Translations under genes and position numbers: made by a program | Part shown: piece after piece, positions 1 through 9,432 of the stretch | Layout of the letters: each line of letters starts with the position of its first letter | Position numbering within the stretch: the first letter of the stretch is position 1 | The notes under the pieces: model-generated | The model's database searches: none | What the model saw: the letters and a program-made list of their open reading frames with translations, nothing else | What the model was told of the DNA's origin: nothing | NCBI RefSeq assembly: GCF_020687685.1 | Contig: NZ_JAJEWM010000001.1 | Location: 1,488,001-1,552,000, forward strand | Reading direction: 5' to 3' | DNA length: 64,000 nt | DNA from: Tessaracoccus sp. OS52 | GTDB taxonomy: Bacteria; Actinomycetota; Actinomycetes; Propionibacteriales; Propionibacteriaceae

Positions 1-583
1 CCATCGCGTTGGGAAGCATGCCCCCGTTCGTGTCGCACAGGACCACCACCTCGGCGCCGGCCTCAGCGGCGGTGCGCACCACGCGCAGCGCGTACTCCGG
101 GTTCGCCTTGTAGCCGTCGAAGAAGTGCTCGCAGTCGACGAAGACGTGCTTGCCCTGCTCGCGCAGGTAGGTCACGGTGTCGGTGACCATCGCGAGGTTC
201 TCCTCTAGCGTGGTCCGCAGCGCCCGTGTGACGTGTTCGTCGTGGCTCTTGGCGACGATGCAGATGTAGTCGGTGCCCGCGTCGACGAGCGCCTTGGTGA
301 GCGGATCCGTCGCGGCAGAGCCCCCGGCCTTGCGCGTGGCGCCGAAGGCGACGAGCTTGGAGGTCTTCAGGTCCAGCTCCCGTGCCTCGACGAAGAACTG
401 GGTGTCGGCGGGATTGGCGCCGGGCCAGCCGCCCTCGATGAAGGTGACGCCCAGTTCGTCGAGGTAGACGGCGATCTTCAGCTTGTCCGGCACGCTCAGG
501 CGCAGCCCTTCCTGCTGCGCGCCGTCGCGCAGGCTGGTGTCAAAGATGTGGAACTCTTCGGGCATTGTGGGTGTGGAGGTCAT
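1..583 (-). CDS. cimA: (R)-citramalate synthase / LeuA-like, 5' part only
   Basis: The N-terminal 194 residues are visible and the C-terminal part lies beyond the left edge. The family condenses acetyl-CoA with an alpha-keto acid; in CimA this is pyruvate, feeding isoleucine synthesis through citramalate. Seen: the metal/substrate loop [10 protein letters not shown] near residue 16, then [16 protein letters not shown], and near the edge [11 protein letters not shown], all typical of the TIM-barrel CimA subgroup rather than classical LeuA. Start chosen at the ATG whose codon ends at 583, with AGGAAAG just upstream; a second in-frame ATG lies at 565. It is divergent from leuB, and a -10-like TAGGCT lies at 622-627. 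The choice of CimA over LeuA rests on these loops and is fairly secure. Confidence 0.88.
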   Translation of the reverse strand, partial: MTSTPTMPEEFHIFDTSLRDGAQQEGLRLSVPDKLKIAVYLDELGVTFIEGGWPGANPADTQFFVEARELDLKTSKLVAFGATRKAGGSAATDPLTKALVDAGTDYICIVAKSHDEHVTRALRTTLEENLAMVTDTVTYLREQGKHVFVDCEHFFDGYKANPEYALRVVRTAAEAGAEVVVLCDTNGGMLPNAM

Positions 584-692
584 GGTTCTTTCCTGCGGCA
601 ACGCTGAATGTGTTTCGACAGAGCCTAACCCCCATGTCTCGCCAGTTGGGACGACGTCCACGCCCGGTGAGTCTGGGCGGCGTGATCGTAGG

Positions 693-698
693 TATGGT
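693..698 (+). promoter_or_regulatory. -10 element for leuB, probable leaderless start
   Basis: TATGGT fits the TAnnnT -10 pattern and ends 7 nt before the leuB ATG, the spacing expected when transcription begins at the start codon. No Shine-Dalgarno sequence precedes that ATG. The -35 region is weak. Confidence 0.5.
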
Positions 699-705
699 TC
701 AGCGC

Positions 706-1764
706 ATGGGAAATGAGACGACCAAGACCATCGCTGTCATCGGCGGCGACGGCATCGGCCCCGAAGTGACCGCAGAGGCCCTCAAGGTGCTGCGCGCCGT
801 CGCCGGGGAGGACGCGTTCGACTTCGTCGAGTACGACCTGGGTGCCGAACGCTGGCAGCGCACCGGCGAGGTCCTGCCGGACACCGTTCTGGAGGAGCTC
901 AAGGGCGTCGACGCCATCGTCCTCGGCGCCGTCGGGGCGGCGCCAGGATCCAAGGCCATCCCCAGCGGGCTGCTGGAGCGCGGGCTGCTGCTGAAGCTCC
1001 GATTCGCCTTCGACCACGCCATCAACCTGCGTCCCTCGAAGCTGTACCCCGGAGTTCCCACCCCCCTCGCGCCGGGGGTGCTCGCCAAGGGGCCGGTGGA
1101 CTTCGTCGTCGTCAGGGAGGGCACCGAGGGCCTCTACTGCGGCAATGGTGGCGCCGTCCGCGTCGGCACGGACCAGGAACTGGCCACCGAGGTCTCCATC
1201 AACACCGCCTTCGGTGTCGAGCGGGTGGTCCGCGACGCGTTCGAGCGCGCCCGCGCCCGACGCGGCCAGATCACGCTGCTGCACAAGCACAACGTGCTGG
1301 TGAACGCGGGCGCTCTGTGGAACCGGATCTTCAACGAACTGGGCGAGGAGTACGCCGACGTCGAGCGCAACTACCTGCACATCGATGCGGCCATGATCGC
1401 AATGGTGGTGGACCCGGCCCAGTTCGACGTCATCGTCACCGACAACCTCTTCGGGGACATCGTCACCGACCTCGCCGCTGCCGTCACCGGGGGCATCGGC
1501 CTGGCCGCCAGTGCCAACATCAACCCGAGCGGCAAGTTCCCCTCGATGTTCGAGCCGGTCCACGGCTCGGCTCCCGACATCGCCGGTCAAGGCATCGCTG
1601 ACCCGACCGCCGCCATCTCCTCCATGGCGCTCCTGCTGGCCCACATCGGGATGGACGAGCAGGCCAGGCGGATCGAGAGCGCCGTCGCGAGCGACATCGC
1701 GGCTCGTGGCGCCGATGCGGGCAGCACCACCGAGATCGGGGACCGGATCGCCGCCTCGCTCTGA
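706..1764 (+). CDS. leuB: 3-isopropylmalate dehydrogenase
   Basis: Oxidative decarboxylation of 3-isopropylmalate to 2-ketoisocaproate with NAD in leucine synthesis, cytosolic. The 352-residue protein opens with the nucleotide-fold segment [13 protein letters not shown] and ends with the family block [19 protein letters not shown] (residues about 283-302). The metal-binding [10 protein letters not shown] is also present. The start at MGNETTK is chosen because the homologous region begins there and a -10 element sits 7 nt upstream; the longer in-frame extension to 565 overlaps cimA and is unlikely. It stands alone on the plus strand, divergent from cimA and convergent with the flotillin gene. 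Related beta-decarboxylating dehydrogenases (tartrate or isocitrate) are possible, but the context favours LeuB. Confidence 0.93.
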   Translation: MGNETTKTIAVIGGDGIGPEVTAEALKVLRAVAGEDAFDFVEYDLGAERWQRTGEVLPDTVLEELKGVDAIVLGAVGAAPGSKAIPSGLLERGLLLKLRFAFDHAINLRPSKLYPGVPTPLAPGVLAKGPVDFVVVREGTEGLYCGNGGAVRVGTDQELATEVSINTAFGVERVVRDAFERARARRGQITLLHKHNVLVNAGALWNRIFNELGEEYADVERNYLHIDAAMIAMVVDPAQFDVIVTDNLFGDIVTDLAAAVTGGIGLAASANINPSGKFPSMFEPVHGSAPDIAGQGIADPTAAISSMALLLAHIGMDEQARRIESAVASDIAARGADAGSTTEIGDRIAASL

Positions 1765-1778
1765 CGCACGGCAAAATA

Positions 1779-1816
1779 CCGGCCCCCTGCTCTGACGCGC
1801 AGGGGGCCGGTTTTTT
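1779..1816. terminator. Bidirectional intrinsic terminator between leuB and flotillin
   Basis: A perfect 12-bp stem CCGGCCCCCTGC / GCAGGGGGCCGG with an 8-nt loop is followed by TTTTTT at 1811-1816. An AAAA run at 1773-1776 on the other side gives a shorter U-tract for the opposing transcript, so it can serve both convergent genes. Confidence 0.93.
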
Positions 1817-1829
1817 GTTCTGGGCCAGG

Positions 1830-3344
1830 TCAGTCGGTCTTCACGAGGTCACCGGGGATGGTCTCCGACGAGGAGCCCACCTTGCGCTTGAGCACGTCCA
1901 TCAGGTCGATGCCGGTGGTGTTCTTGATCATCTCCACCGTCTGCAGGACGTTGTCGTTGACCTGCTTGGGCAGCGCGCCGGCCCCGTCGGTGGAGACGAC
2001 GGTCAGCTTGTCGATGTTGGACATGGGGGCCGCCACCTCCTTGGCCACCTTGGGCAGCACCTCGATCAGCATCTGCAAAACCGCGGCCTCGTTGTAGTTG
2101 GCGAAGGCGGCGGCGCGCTTGTCCATCGCCTCGGCCTCGGCGCTCCCCACCGCCAGGACGGACGCGGCCTGCGCCTCGCCCTCGGCCCTGACGGCCTCGG
2201 CCTCGGCGATTCGGCGTGCCTTCTCGGCCTCACCACGCTTGGCACCCTCGATGGCTTCGGCCTCCGCGAGGGCGGAACGGCGGGACTGCTCGCCGACGCC
2301 GGTGAGCCGGGCCTTCTCCGCCTCGGCCTCGGCGGCTGCGATGGCTGCGGCCTTGCGGGCTTCGGCCTCGAAGATCTCCGAGTTGCGCCTGCCCTGGGCC
2401 TCGGTCTCCATCTGGTAACGCTGCGCGTCAGCGGGCTTGCGCACCTCGGTGTCGAGCTGACGCTCCTTCAGGGAGGCCTGACGCACGGCAACCTTCTCCT
2501 GCTCGGCGAGGATGGCCTGGTCTTGGTCGGCCTGCGCGAGGGGGCCGGCGGCTGCGGCCTTGGCGCGCGCCGCGTCGGTCTCCGCCTTGATCTCGGCCTC
2601 CTTGAGCACCAGCGCGCGCTCTGCGACGGCGATCTCCTGCTCGGCGATCAACCGGGCCTGCTCGGCCTCCCGACGGGCCTCGGCCTCGGCGACGGCGGCC
2701 GTTCGCCCGAGCCGTGCGGACTCCGGGCGGCCGAGGTCGGACAGGTAGGTGCCGTCGTCGGTGATGTCCTGGATCTGGAACGTGTCCAGCACGAGACCCT
2801 GACCCGTCAGGGAGGACTCGGACTCGTCAGCGACGCGCTGCGCGAAGGCGGCCCGGTCACGGATGATCTGCTCGACCGAGAGCGAACCGACGATGCTGCG
2901 CAGCGAGCCCGCGAGCGTCTCCTGCGTGAAGGTCTCGATCTCGTCCTGCTGCATCAGGAAGCGCTGCGCGGCGGCCCGGATGGAGTCCTCGTTGCCCCCG
3001 ACCTTGACGATGGCGACGCCGTCGAGGTTCAGCTTGATGCCCTGCCCGGAGACGGCGTTGCGGATCTGCACCATGATGCGGCGGCTGGAGAGGTCGAGCA
3101 CGTGCATTCGCTGGATGAAGGGGACGACGAACACACCGCCGCCCATGATGACCTTCTGGCCGCTGAGGTCGGTGGAGATCATCCCGGTCTCCGGGTTGGT
3201 CACCGCCTTGCCCTTCTGGCCGGTGATGATGTAGGCCTCGTTGGGGCGCGCAACCTTGTAGCGGCTTGCGACCAACCAGACGATGAGGACCAGGAGCAGC
3301 ACGGCTCCGCCGATCCCCACCACGAGCGGGGGCAGTTCAGGCAT
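1830..3344 (-). CDS. Flotillin / SPFH-domain membrane scaffold protein
   Basis: 504 residues. A single N-terminal membrane segment (about residues 6-28, LVVGIGGAVLLLVLIVWLVA) is followed by an SPFH/band-7 domain (about 30-200, with VPFIQRMHVLDLSSRRI) and a long Ala/Glu-rich coiled coil (about 200-430, many AEAEA repeats). The C-terminal part resembles the flotillin oligomerisation tail. Flotillins organise membrane microdomains in other bacteria. Start set at MPELPPL, with ACAGGAA upstream; the longer ORF to 3494 overlaps the neighbouring nfeD gene. It lies 49 bp downstream of an NfeD-like gene, the classic NfeD-SPFH pair, so co-transcription is likely. The exact cargo or target is unknown. 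Confidence 0.9.
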   Translation of the reverse strand: MPELPPLVVGIGGAVLLLVLIVWLVASRYKVARPNEAYIITGQKGKAVTNPETGMISTDLSGQKVIMGGGVFVVPFIQRMHVLDLSSRRIMVQIRNAVSGQGIKLNLDGVAIVKVGGNEDSIRAAAQRFLMQQDEIETFTQETLAGSLRSIVGSLSVEQIIRDRAAFAQRVADESESSLTGQGLVLDTFQIQDITDDGTYLSDLGRPESARLGRTAAVAEAEARREAEQARLIAEQEIAVAERALVLKEAEIKAETDAARAKAAAAGPLAQADQDQAILAEQEKVAVRQASLKERQLDTEVRKPADAQRYQMETEAQGRRNSEIFEAEARKAAAIAAAEAEAEKARLTGVGEQSRRSALAEAEAIEGAKRGEAEKARRIAEAEAVRAEGEAQAASVLAVGSAEAEAMDKRAAAFANYNEAAVLQMLIEVLPKVAKEVAAPMSNIDKLTVVSTDGAGALPKQVNDNVLQTVEMIKNTTGIDLMDVLKRKVGSSSETIPGDLVKTD

Positions 3345-3393
3345 GGTTTTCAGTTCCTGTCGGGCTTGTCGGTGGTTTCGAACCCGGATGGGT

Positions 3394-3912
3394 TCACTCC
3401 GGCGGTGCCGGAAGCTGGTGGGATGCCGTGACCTCGACGGCGGTTGGCGAGAGGATGGCCGATACCCAGACTTCGGTCCCGGCGGGGATGGCAACCTCCG
3501 AGCGGGCTGCGCGTTTGCGCGATGCGCCCTGCCCGAAGATGCGCACCTCGCCGTAACCGCCCTCTGGGATGTCGGTGATCACCTTGCCCGGGGAGCCGAT
3601 CAGACGATCGGAGCGGAAGGTGGCGGCGGATTCACTCCGCTTCAGCCAGCGGGTGAGCGAGGCCGCGCCCCAGCCCGCAAGCGTTCCGGAGACCACGCCG
3701 ACGACAACCGCCAGCCAGGTGATGTCGGCCAGCGCCAGGCTGATGTAGCCGCCGAACCCGAAGGCGCCGATGAAGGCTGCGATGCTCGCCAGTGAAAACA
3801 GGTCACCACCGAGGGCATCGACGTCGATGACTGACTCGATGGCGTCGCCCAGGAGGAGGGCGGCGAGGACCACGACGATGCCTATCACGCCGATCGTCAG
3901 GAAGACTGCCAC
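3394..3912 (-). CDS. NfeD-like membrane protein
   Basis: 172 residues. A short N-terminal segment, then hydrophobic helices at about 4-22 (LTIGVIGIVVVLAALLLGD), 43-60 and 68-90, followed by a C-terminal soluble beta-rich OB-fold-like domain with the family signature LIGSPGKVITDIPEGGYGEV. NfeD proteins partner SPFH proteins and this one immediately precedes the flotillin gene on the same strand. Start: GTG at 3912 has AGAGGCGGGG upstream and is preferred to the TTG at 3930, which would add six residues and has no ribosome site; this choice is uncertain. The membrane-plus-OB architecture is the short (non-protease) NfeD type. Confidence 0.8.
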   Translation of the reverse strand: MAVFLTIGVIGIVVVLAALLLGDAIESVIDVDALGGDLFSLASIAAFIGAFGFGGYISLALADITWLAVVVGVVSGTLAGWGAASLTRWLKRSESAATFRSDRLIGSPGKVITDIPEGGYGEVRIFGQGASRKRAARSEVAIPAGTEVWVSAILSPTAVEVTASHQLPAPPE

Positions 3913-4064
3913 TACCCCGCCTCTGGTCAACTCGTAATGTCAACCATATCCACTGCGGGGATCGTTCGCCGCCCGGCCCTCCCCATCGTCGCAACAGGCT
4001 GGCAAGCCGAACGGCCGCCCCCAGCCGTGATGGCTGTGGACGGCCGTGGCCGGGTTGTGCTGGC

Positions 4065-5633
<1,569 letters not shown>

Positions 5634-5637
<4 letters not shown>

Positions 5638-7376
5638 AGGACTTCCTCTTCCCAGTCGGGGGCCATGTCACGGGCCACCTGGATTTCATCGTTGCTGGTG
5701 CCGGCCGCGACCATGGGCCACACCATCGCGTCCTTGTGGACGACGAACTCGACCACAACGGGCCTGTCGTTGATCTCCAGCGCCTGCTGGATGACCGACT
5801 CCATCTCCTCCTCGTTGGTGGCGCGGAGGCCGACGCAGCCCATCGCCTCGGCCAGCATCGGGAAGTTCGGGATGGACTCGGTCTGCAGGTCCGTGTTGGA
5901 GTAACGCTCGTTGTAGAACAGCGTCTGCCACTGCCGGACCATGCCCAGCGAGTTGTTGTTGATGACAGCGATCTTGACCGGGATGTTGTTCAGCGCGCAG
6001 GTGACCAGCTCCTGGTTGGTCATCTGGAAGCAGCCGTCGCCGTCAATGCCCCAGACGGTACGGTCCGGTGCTGCGACCTTCGCCCCCATCGCGGCCGGGA
6101 CGCAGAACCCCATGGTCCCCGCTCCCCCGGAGTTCAGCCAGCTGTTGGCGCTCTCGTGCGGCAGGAAATGGGCTGCCCACATCTGGTGCTGGCCAACGCC
6201 GGCGACGTAGATGGTGTCCGGGGGGCTCAACTGCCCGATCCGCTGGATCACCTCCTGGGGAGAGAGGCGCCCGTCGGGGGCCTCCTCCCAGCGTGGCTGG
6301 TAGCGGGCCTTCATGCCTCCCAGGCGTGCGCGCCAGGCCTCGGCGTCCGGCGCCGCCACTGCGTCCATCGCGTCGCAGAGCTGGCGAAGGATCTCCTTGG
6401 CGTCACCGACGATGGGCACGTCGACGGACTTGTTCTTCCCGATCTCGGCCGGGTCGATGTCGGCGTGGATGATCTTCGCCTTGGGAGCGAAGGTGTCCAG
6501 CTTGCCGGTGACCCGGTCGTCGAAGCGGGTGCCGATGGCGATCAGAAGGTCTGCCTGCTGCAGCGCGCCGACGGCCGCCACGGTGCCGTGCATGCCGGGC
6601 ATCCCCATGTTCAGCTCGTGGCTGTCGGGGATGACTCCGCGTGCCATCAGGGTGGTGACGACGGGAATCCTGGTCTTCTCGACGAGCTCGGCGAGCTCCG
6701 CTGATGCCCGGGCGCCCATGACTCCGCCCCCGATGTAGAGGACCGGCTTCCTGGACGCGGAAATCAGTTTCGCAGCCGCGCGGATCTGCTTGATGTGTGG
6801 TCTGGTGGTCGGCTTGTAGCCGGGCAGGTCCAGGTCCTCGGGCCAAACGAACGGCGCGGTGTTGGTCAGGGCGTCCTTGGCGATGTCCACCAGGACCGGG
6901 CCCGGCCTTCCGGTGGCGGCGATGTGGAACGCCTCCCGGATGGCCAGCGGGATGTCCTCGGTGCGCTTGATCAGGAAGCTGTGCTTGGTGATCGGCATCA
7001 CGATGCCGCGGATGTCGGCCTCCTGGAAGGCGTCGGTTCCGATGGCGTGCGAGTTGACCTGACCGGTGATGGCCACCAGCGGCGTGGAGTCCATGTAGGC
7101 GTTGCCGATGGGGGTCACCAGGTTGGTGGCTCCCGGCCCCGACGTCGCGATGCACACGCCGACGCGTCCGGTGACCATGGCGTAGCCCTCGGCCGCGTGG
7201 CCGGCGCCCTGCTCGTGCCGCACGAGGATGTGCCGGATCGAGGAGTCGAACAGCGGATCGTAGGCGGGAAGAATGGCGCCACCGGGAATGCCAAAGGCTA
7301 CGTCCACACCGACCCGCTCCAGCGATTCGACGAGCGACTGCGCGCCTGTCAGCATGCGGTCGTCATGATGCGACAT
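5634..7376 (-). CDS. ilvB: Acetolactate synthase large (catalytic) subunit
   Basis: 580 residues; a thiamine-diphosphate and FAD enzyme that condenses pyruvate with pyruvate or 2-ketobutyrate. Seen: the N-terminal PYR domain with the catalytic Glu in [15 protein letters not shown] (about residue 55), a central FAD-binding domain, and the C-terminal ThDP motif from GDGCFQM to NN near residues 440-470. The ATG at 7376 has GAAGGGAG 7 nt upstream. First structural gene of the ilvBNC operon; its leader carries an attenuator (7412-7500), so expression should respond to branched-chain aminoacyl-tRNA supply. Confidence 0.97.
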
Positions 7377-7411
7377 TGCACTCCCTTCGTTTGCGCCTGA
7401 TCCTGCCCAAC

Positions 7412-7435
7412 AAAAAACCCCCGGCGCCGCGAGGG
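7412..7435 (-). terminator. Attenuator terminator in the ilvB leader
   Basis: On the minus strand CCCTCG pairs with CGGGGG around a CGGCGC loop (one G-U pair), followed directly by TTTTTT at 7417-7412. It lies 36 nt downstream of the leader-peptide stop and 35 nt before the ilvB ATG, the usual place for a transcription attenuator. Confidence 0.85.
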
Positions 7436-7446
7436 CACTCGAGGGA

Positions 7447-7470
7447 GCGTTCCGTGTGGGTACGAAACGC
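7447..7470 (-). promoter_or_regulatory. Pause-type hairpin in the ilvB leader
   Basis: Right after the leader-peptide stop, GCGTTTCGT pairs with ACGGAACGC over a 6-nt loop (9 bp, one G-U). It corresponds to the first stem of an attenuation leader, which a stalled ribosome would open. I could not identify the alternative antiterminator stem with certainty. Confidence 0.65.
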
Positions 7471-7500
7471 TTAGCTGGCTACGATCAGGCTGATGGTCAC
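7471..7500 (-). CDS. ilv leader peptide (9 aa)
   Basis: A GTG-started reading frame encodes MTISLIVAS and stops with TAA. Four of nine residues are Ile, Leu or Val (codons ATC, CTG, ATC, GTA), the amino acids made by the operon, so ribosome stalling at these codons could control the downstream terminator. No Shine-Dalgarno is visible; the promoter spacing suggests a leaderless start. Short branched-chain-rich leader peptides are established for the Corynebacterium ilvBNC operon; this assignment is by analogy plus the directly visible arrangement of peptide, hairpin and terminator. Confidence 0.8.
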   Translation of the reverse strand: MTISLIVAS

Positions 7501-7506
7501 GGAGCC

Positions 7507-7536
7507 ACAATTGCGCACCCGCGAGGAACCTGTCAA
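7507..7536 (-). promoter_or_regulatory. ilvB operon promoter
   Basis: A perfect -35 hexamer TTGACA occupies 7536-7531 (minus strand). The -10 is weak (AATTGT or CAATTG, 7513-7507) at 17-18 bp spacing, which would place the transcript start at or next to the GTG of the leader peptide at 7500. Confidence 0.6.
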
Positions 7537-7566
7537 GCGTTACCGGCCGGCGTTCTGAATGCTGAG

Positions 7567-7594
7567 ACGGGCCGCTCCCGAAGGGGCGGCCCGT
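7567..7594. terminator. Hairpin upstream of the ilv promoter
   Basis: A 12-bp stem ACGGGCCGCTCC / GGGGCGGCCCGT (one G-U pair on the transcript) with a CGAA tetraloop. The minus-strand tail (CTCAGCATTC) is U-poor, so this is a plausible but imperfect terminator for the 7621-8118 gene, insulating it from ilvB. Confidence 0.6.
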
Positions 7595-7620
7595 CCTTGT
7601 CGGAGTCAGGGTGACTCGGT

Positions 7621-8118
7621 TCAGCTGACGAGAACCTCGTCGCGAGCGACGACAGCTCGGCGGTCCACATCGTTGGCCAGGGAAACAAGCGCCCAGCCGA
7701 TGAGTCCGAACAGGATGCCCAGGCCGATGACCAGGGCTGCGACGCCGAAGGCGACGACGGAGGTGAACAGGGAGGCGCGCAGGAACGAGGCGTTCATGAC
7801 GGTGCCGCGCTGCTGGGTGTACTTCTCCTGGAGTTCGGTGTCGCCGTCGGCCTCGGCCTGACGGGCCAGGCCGCCGAGCTCGGCGTAGGTCTTGCCCTCC
7901 GACGCGTCGAGCGCGTGGTGGTTGATGATGTCGGCCTGGGCGAACGCCGAGAAGGGGCCGTCGACCTTGTCGCCGGCCAGGAAGGCCGCGTCGTCGGGGA
8001 CGGTGATGTTCTCGGACGCCAGCTGCTGGCTGACGGTGACGTATGTGACGATGCCGGCGATCGCCATGACGATGCCTGCGATGATGGACAACATGCCCAC
8101 GAGCTTCGTGGTCTTCAT
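7621..8118 (-). CDS. Hypothetical membrane protein, two hydrophobic regions
   Basis: 165 residues, function not recognised. A membrane segment at about residues 6-28 (LVGMLSIIAGIVMAIAGIVT) is followed by an extracytoplasmic region of about 80 polar residues (HALDASEGKTYAELGG is typical) and a longer hydrophobic stretch at about 117-150 that may be one long or two short helices, then a short cytoplasmic tail. The architecture resembles small actinobacterial aromatic-ring-opening-dioxygenase-adjacent or DUF4239-unlike membrane proteins, but I make no family claim. The ATG at 8118 has AAGGAG 7 nt upstream. It stands between the HIT gene and the ilv operon and has its own downstream hairpin. Confidence 0.75.
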   Translation of the reverse strand: MKTTKLVGMLSIIAGIVMAIAGIVTYVTVSQQLASENITVPDDAAFLAGDKVDGPFSAFAQADIINHHALDASEGKTYAELGGLARQAEADGDTELQEKYTQQRGTVMNASFLRASLFTSVVAFGVAALVIGLGILFGLIGWALVSLANDVDRRAVVARDEVLVS

Positions 8119-8228
8119 ACCTGCTCCTTGTATCAATTGGCCCCGGTTTGTTGTCCACCGGGAGCTGACGGACAGAACACTACTTCCACCGCCATTCGGC
8201 TTTTTCAACGGGGTCCGCTTATTGGGGA

Positions 8229-8630
8229 TCAGGCATTGATTCGGGCGTGGACGGCGTCCAGGTCCACCTCCACGACCCCCCGGAGGTTCGCGATTCCGGG
8301 GTTGTCGGCGTAGCGCGGGATCACGTGGACGTGGGCATGGAAGACCTCCTGGCCTGAGTCGGCCCCCGCGTTCGTGAGGATGTTGCAGGCAGTGGCGCTC
8401 AGCTTGTCCTTCAGCAGGTTGCCCACCGCCACGACGGCCGGGGAGAGTTCGGCCAGCACCTCGTCGTCGGCGAGCACGTCGACGACGTGGCGACGCGGCA
8501 CCACCAGTGCGTGCCCCTCCTGCCACGGCGAGATGTCCAGGAAGGCGATCGCGATGTCGTCGGAATAGATCTGTCTGATCGGCACCTGGCCCTCCACCAT
8601 CCTGCAGAACAGACAGTCCTTGTCGCTCAT
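8229..8630 (-). CDS. HIT-family nucleotide hydrolase
   Basis: 133 residues. The histidine-triad motif is visible as [11 protein letters not shown] near residues 95-105 (H-phi-H-phi-H), with the N-terminal zinc-type CLFCRM and the [14 protein letters not shown] segment. HIT proteins hydrolyse nucleotide conjugates such as AMP-lysine or Ap4A; the natural substrate here cannot be told. The ATG start overlaps the hisF stop by 4 bp (ATGA), so it is translated as part of the helicase-hisF-HIT group. Confidence 0.93.
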   Translation of the reverse strand: MSDKDCLFCRMVEGQVPIRQIYSDDIAIAFLDISPWQEGHALVVPRRHVVDVLADDEVLAELSPAVVAVGNLLKDKLSATACNILTNAGADSGQEVFHAHVHVIPRYADNPGIANLRGVVEVDLDAVHARINA

Positions 8631-9403
8631 AGCGTGGCCCCTTCCCTGACGACATGGCCCGCCTCACGGAGGGCCTCCTTCACCTCTGCGACGGTGAGCT
8701 GCTGGTAGTGGAAAACGGAGGCGGCGAGCACGGCGTCGGCACCCGCGTCTGCCGCCTCGACGAAGTGCTGGGCCGTGCCCGCGCCTCCGGAGGCGATCAG
8801 CGGAACGTCGATGACCCGGCGGACCGCCTCGATCATCTCGATGTCGAAGCCGGCGGTGGTGCCGTCGGCGTCCATGGAGTTGAGGAGGACCTCACCCACT
8901 CCCCTCTCGACGGCCTCCCGCGCCCACTCGATGGCGTCGCGGCCAGCCGAGCGCCGCCCACCGTGGGTGGTGACCCCGAAACCCGACGGCATGCCGGGCT
9001 CGCGGCGCGCGTCGAGGGACAGGACCAGGACCTGGTTGCCGAAGCGCGCGGCGATCTCGTCGATCACACCGGGCCGGGCCAGCGCGCCGGTGTTGATGCC
9101 CGCCTTGTCGGCGCCACAACGCAGGAGCGCGTCGACGTCGGACACCTCCCGCACGCCTCCCCCCACTGTCAGCGGGATGAACACCGTCTCGGCGCAGCGC
9201 TGGACCATGTCGCGAGTGGTGGCCCTGCCCTCGGAGGAGGCGGAGATGTCCAGGAAGCACAGCTCATCGGCGCCGGCCGCGCTGTAGGTGGCGGCAAGTT
9301 CGACCGGGTCCCCGGCATCCCGGAGATTGCGGAAGTTGACCCCCTTGACCACCCGGCCGTCGTGGACGTCCAGACAGGGAATGACGCGCAGTGCAACAGG
9401 CAT
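8627..9403 (-). CDS. hisF: Imidazole glycerol phosphate synthase, cyclase subunit
   Basis: 258 residues, the normal length. It turns PRFAR plus ammonia (from HisH) into imidazole-glycerol phosphate and AICAR. Seen: [18 protein letters not shown] at the N terminus with catalytic Asp11-equivalent in [19 protein letters not shown], the second phosphate site [13 protein letters not shown], and the conserved [14 protein letters not shown] with the second catalytic Asp. hisH is not in this window. It follows the helicase gene by 29 bp and overlaps the HIT gene. Confidence 0.97.
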   Translation of the reverse strand: MPVALRVIPCLDVHDGRVVKGVNFRNLRDAGDPVELAATYSAAGADELCFLDISASSEGRATTRDMVQRCAETVFIPLTVGGGVREVSDVDALLRCGADKAGINTGALARPGVIDEIAARFGNQVLVLSLDARREPGMPSGFGVTTHGGRRSAGRDAIEWAREAVERGVGEVLLNSMDADGTTAGFDIEMIEAVRRVIDVPLIASGGAGTAQHFVEAADAGADAVLAASVFHYQQLTVAEVKEALREAGHVVREGATL

Positions 9404-9432
9404 GCCGCCATCCTACGGGCCGACGGGGTGGG

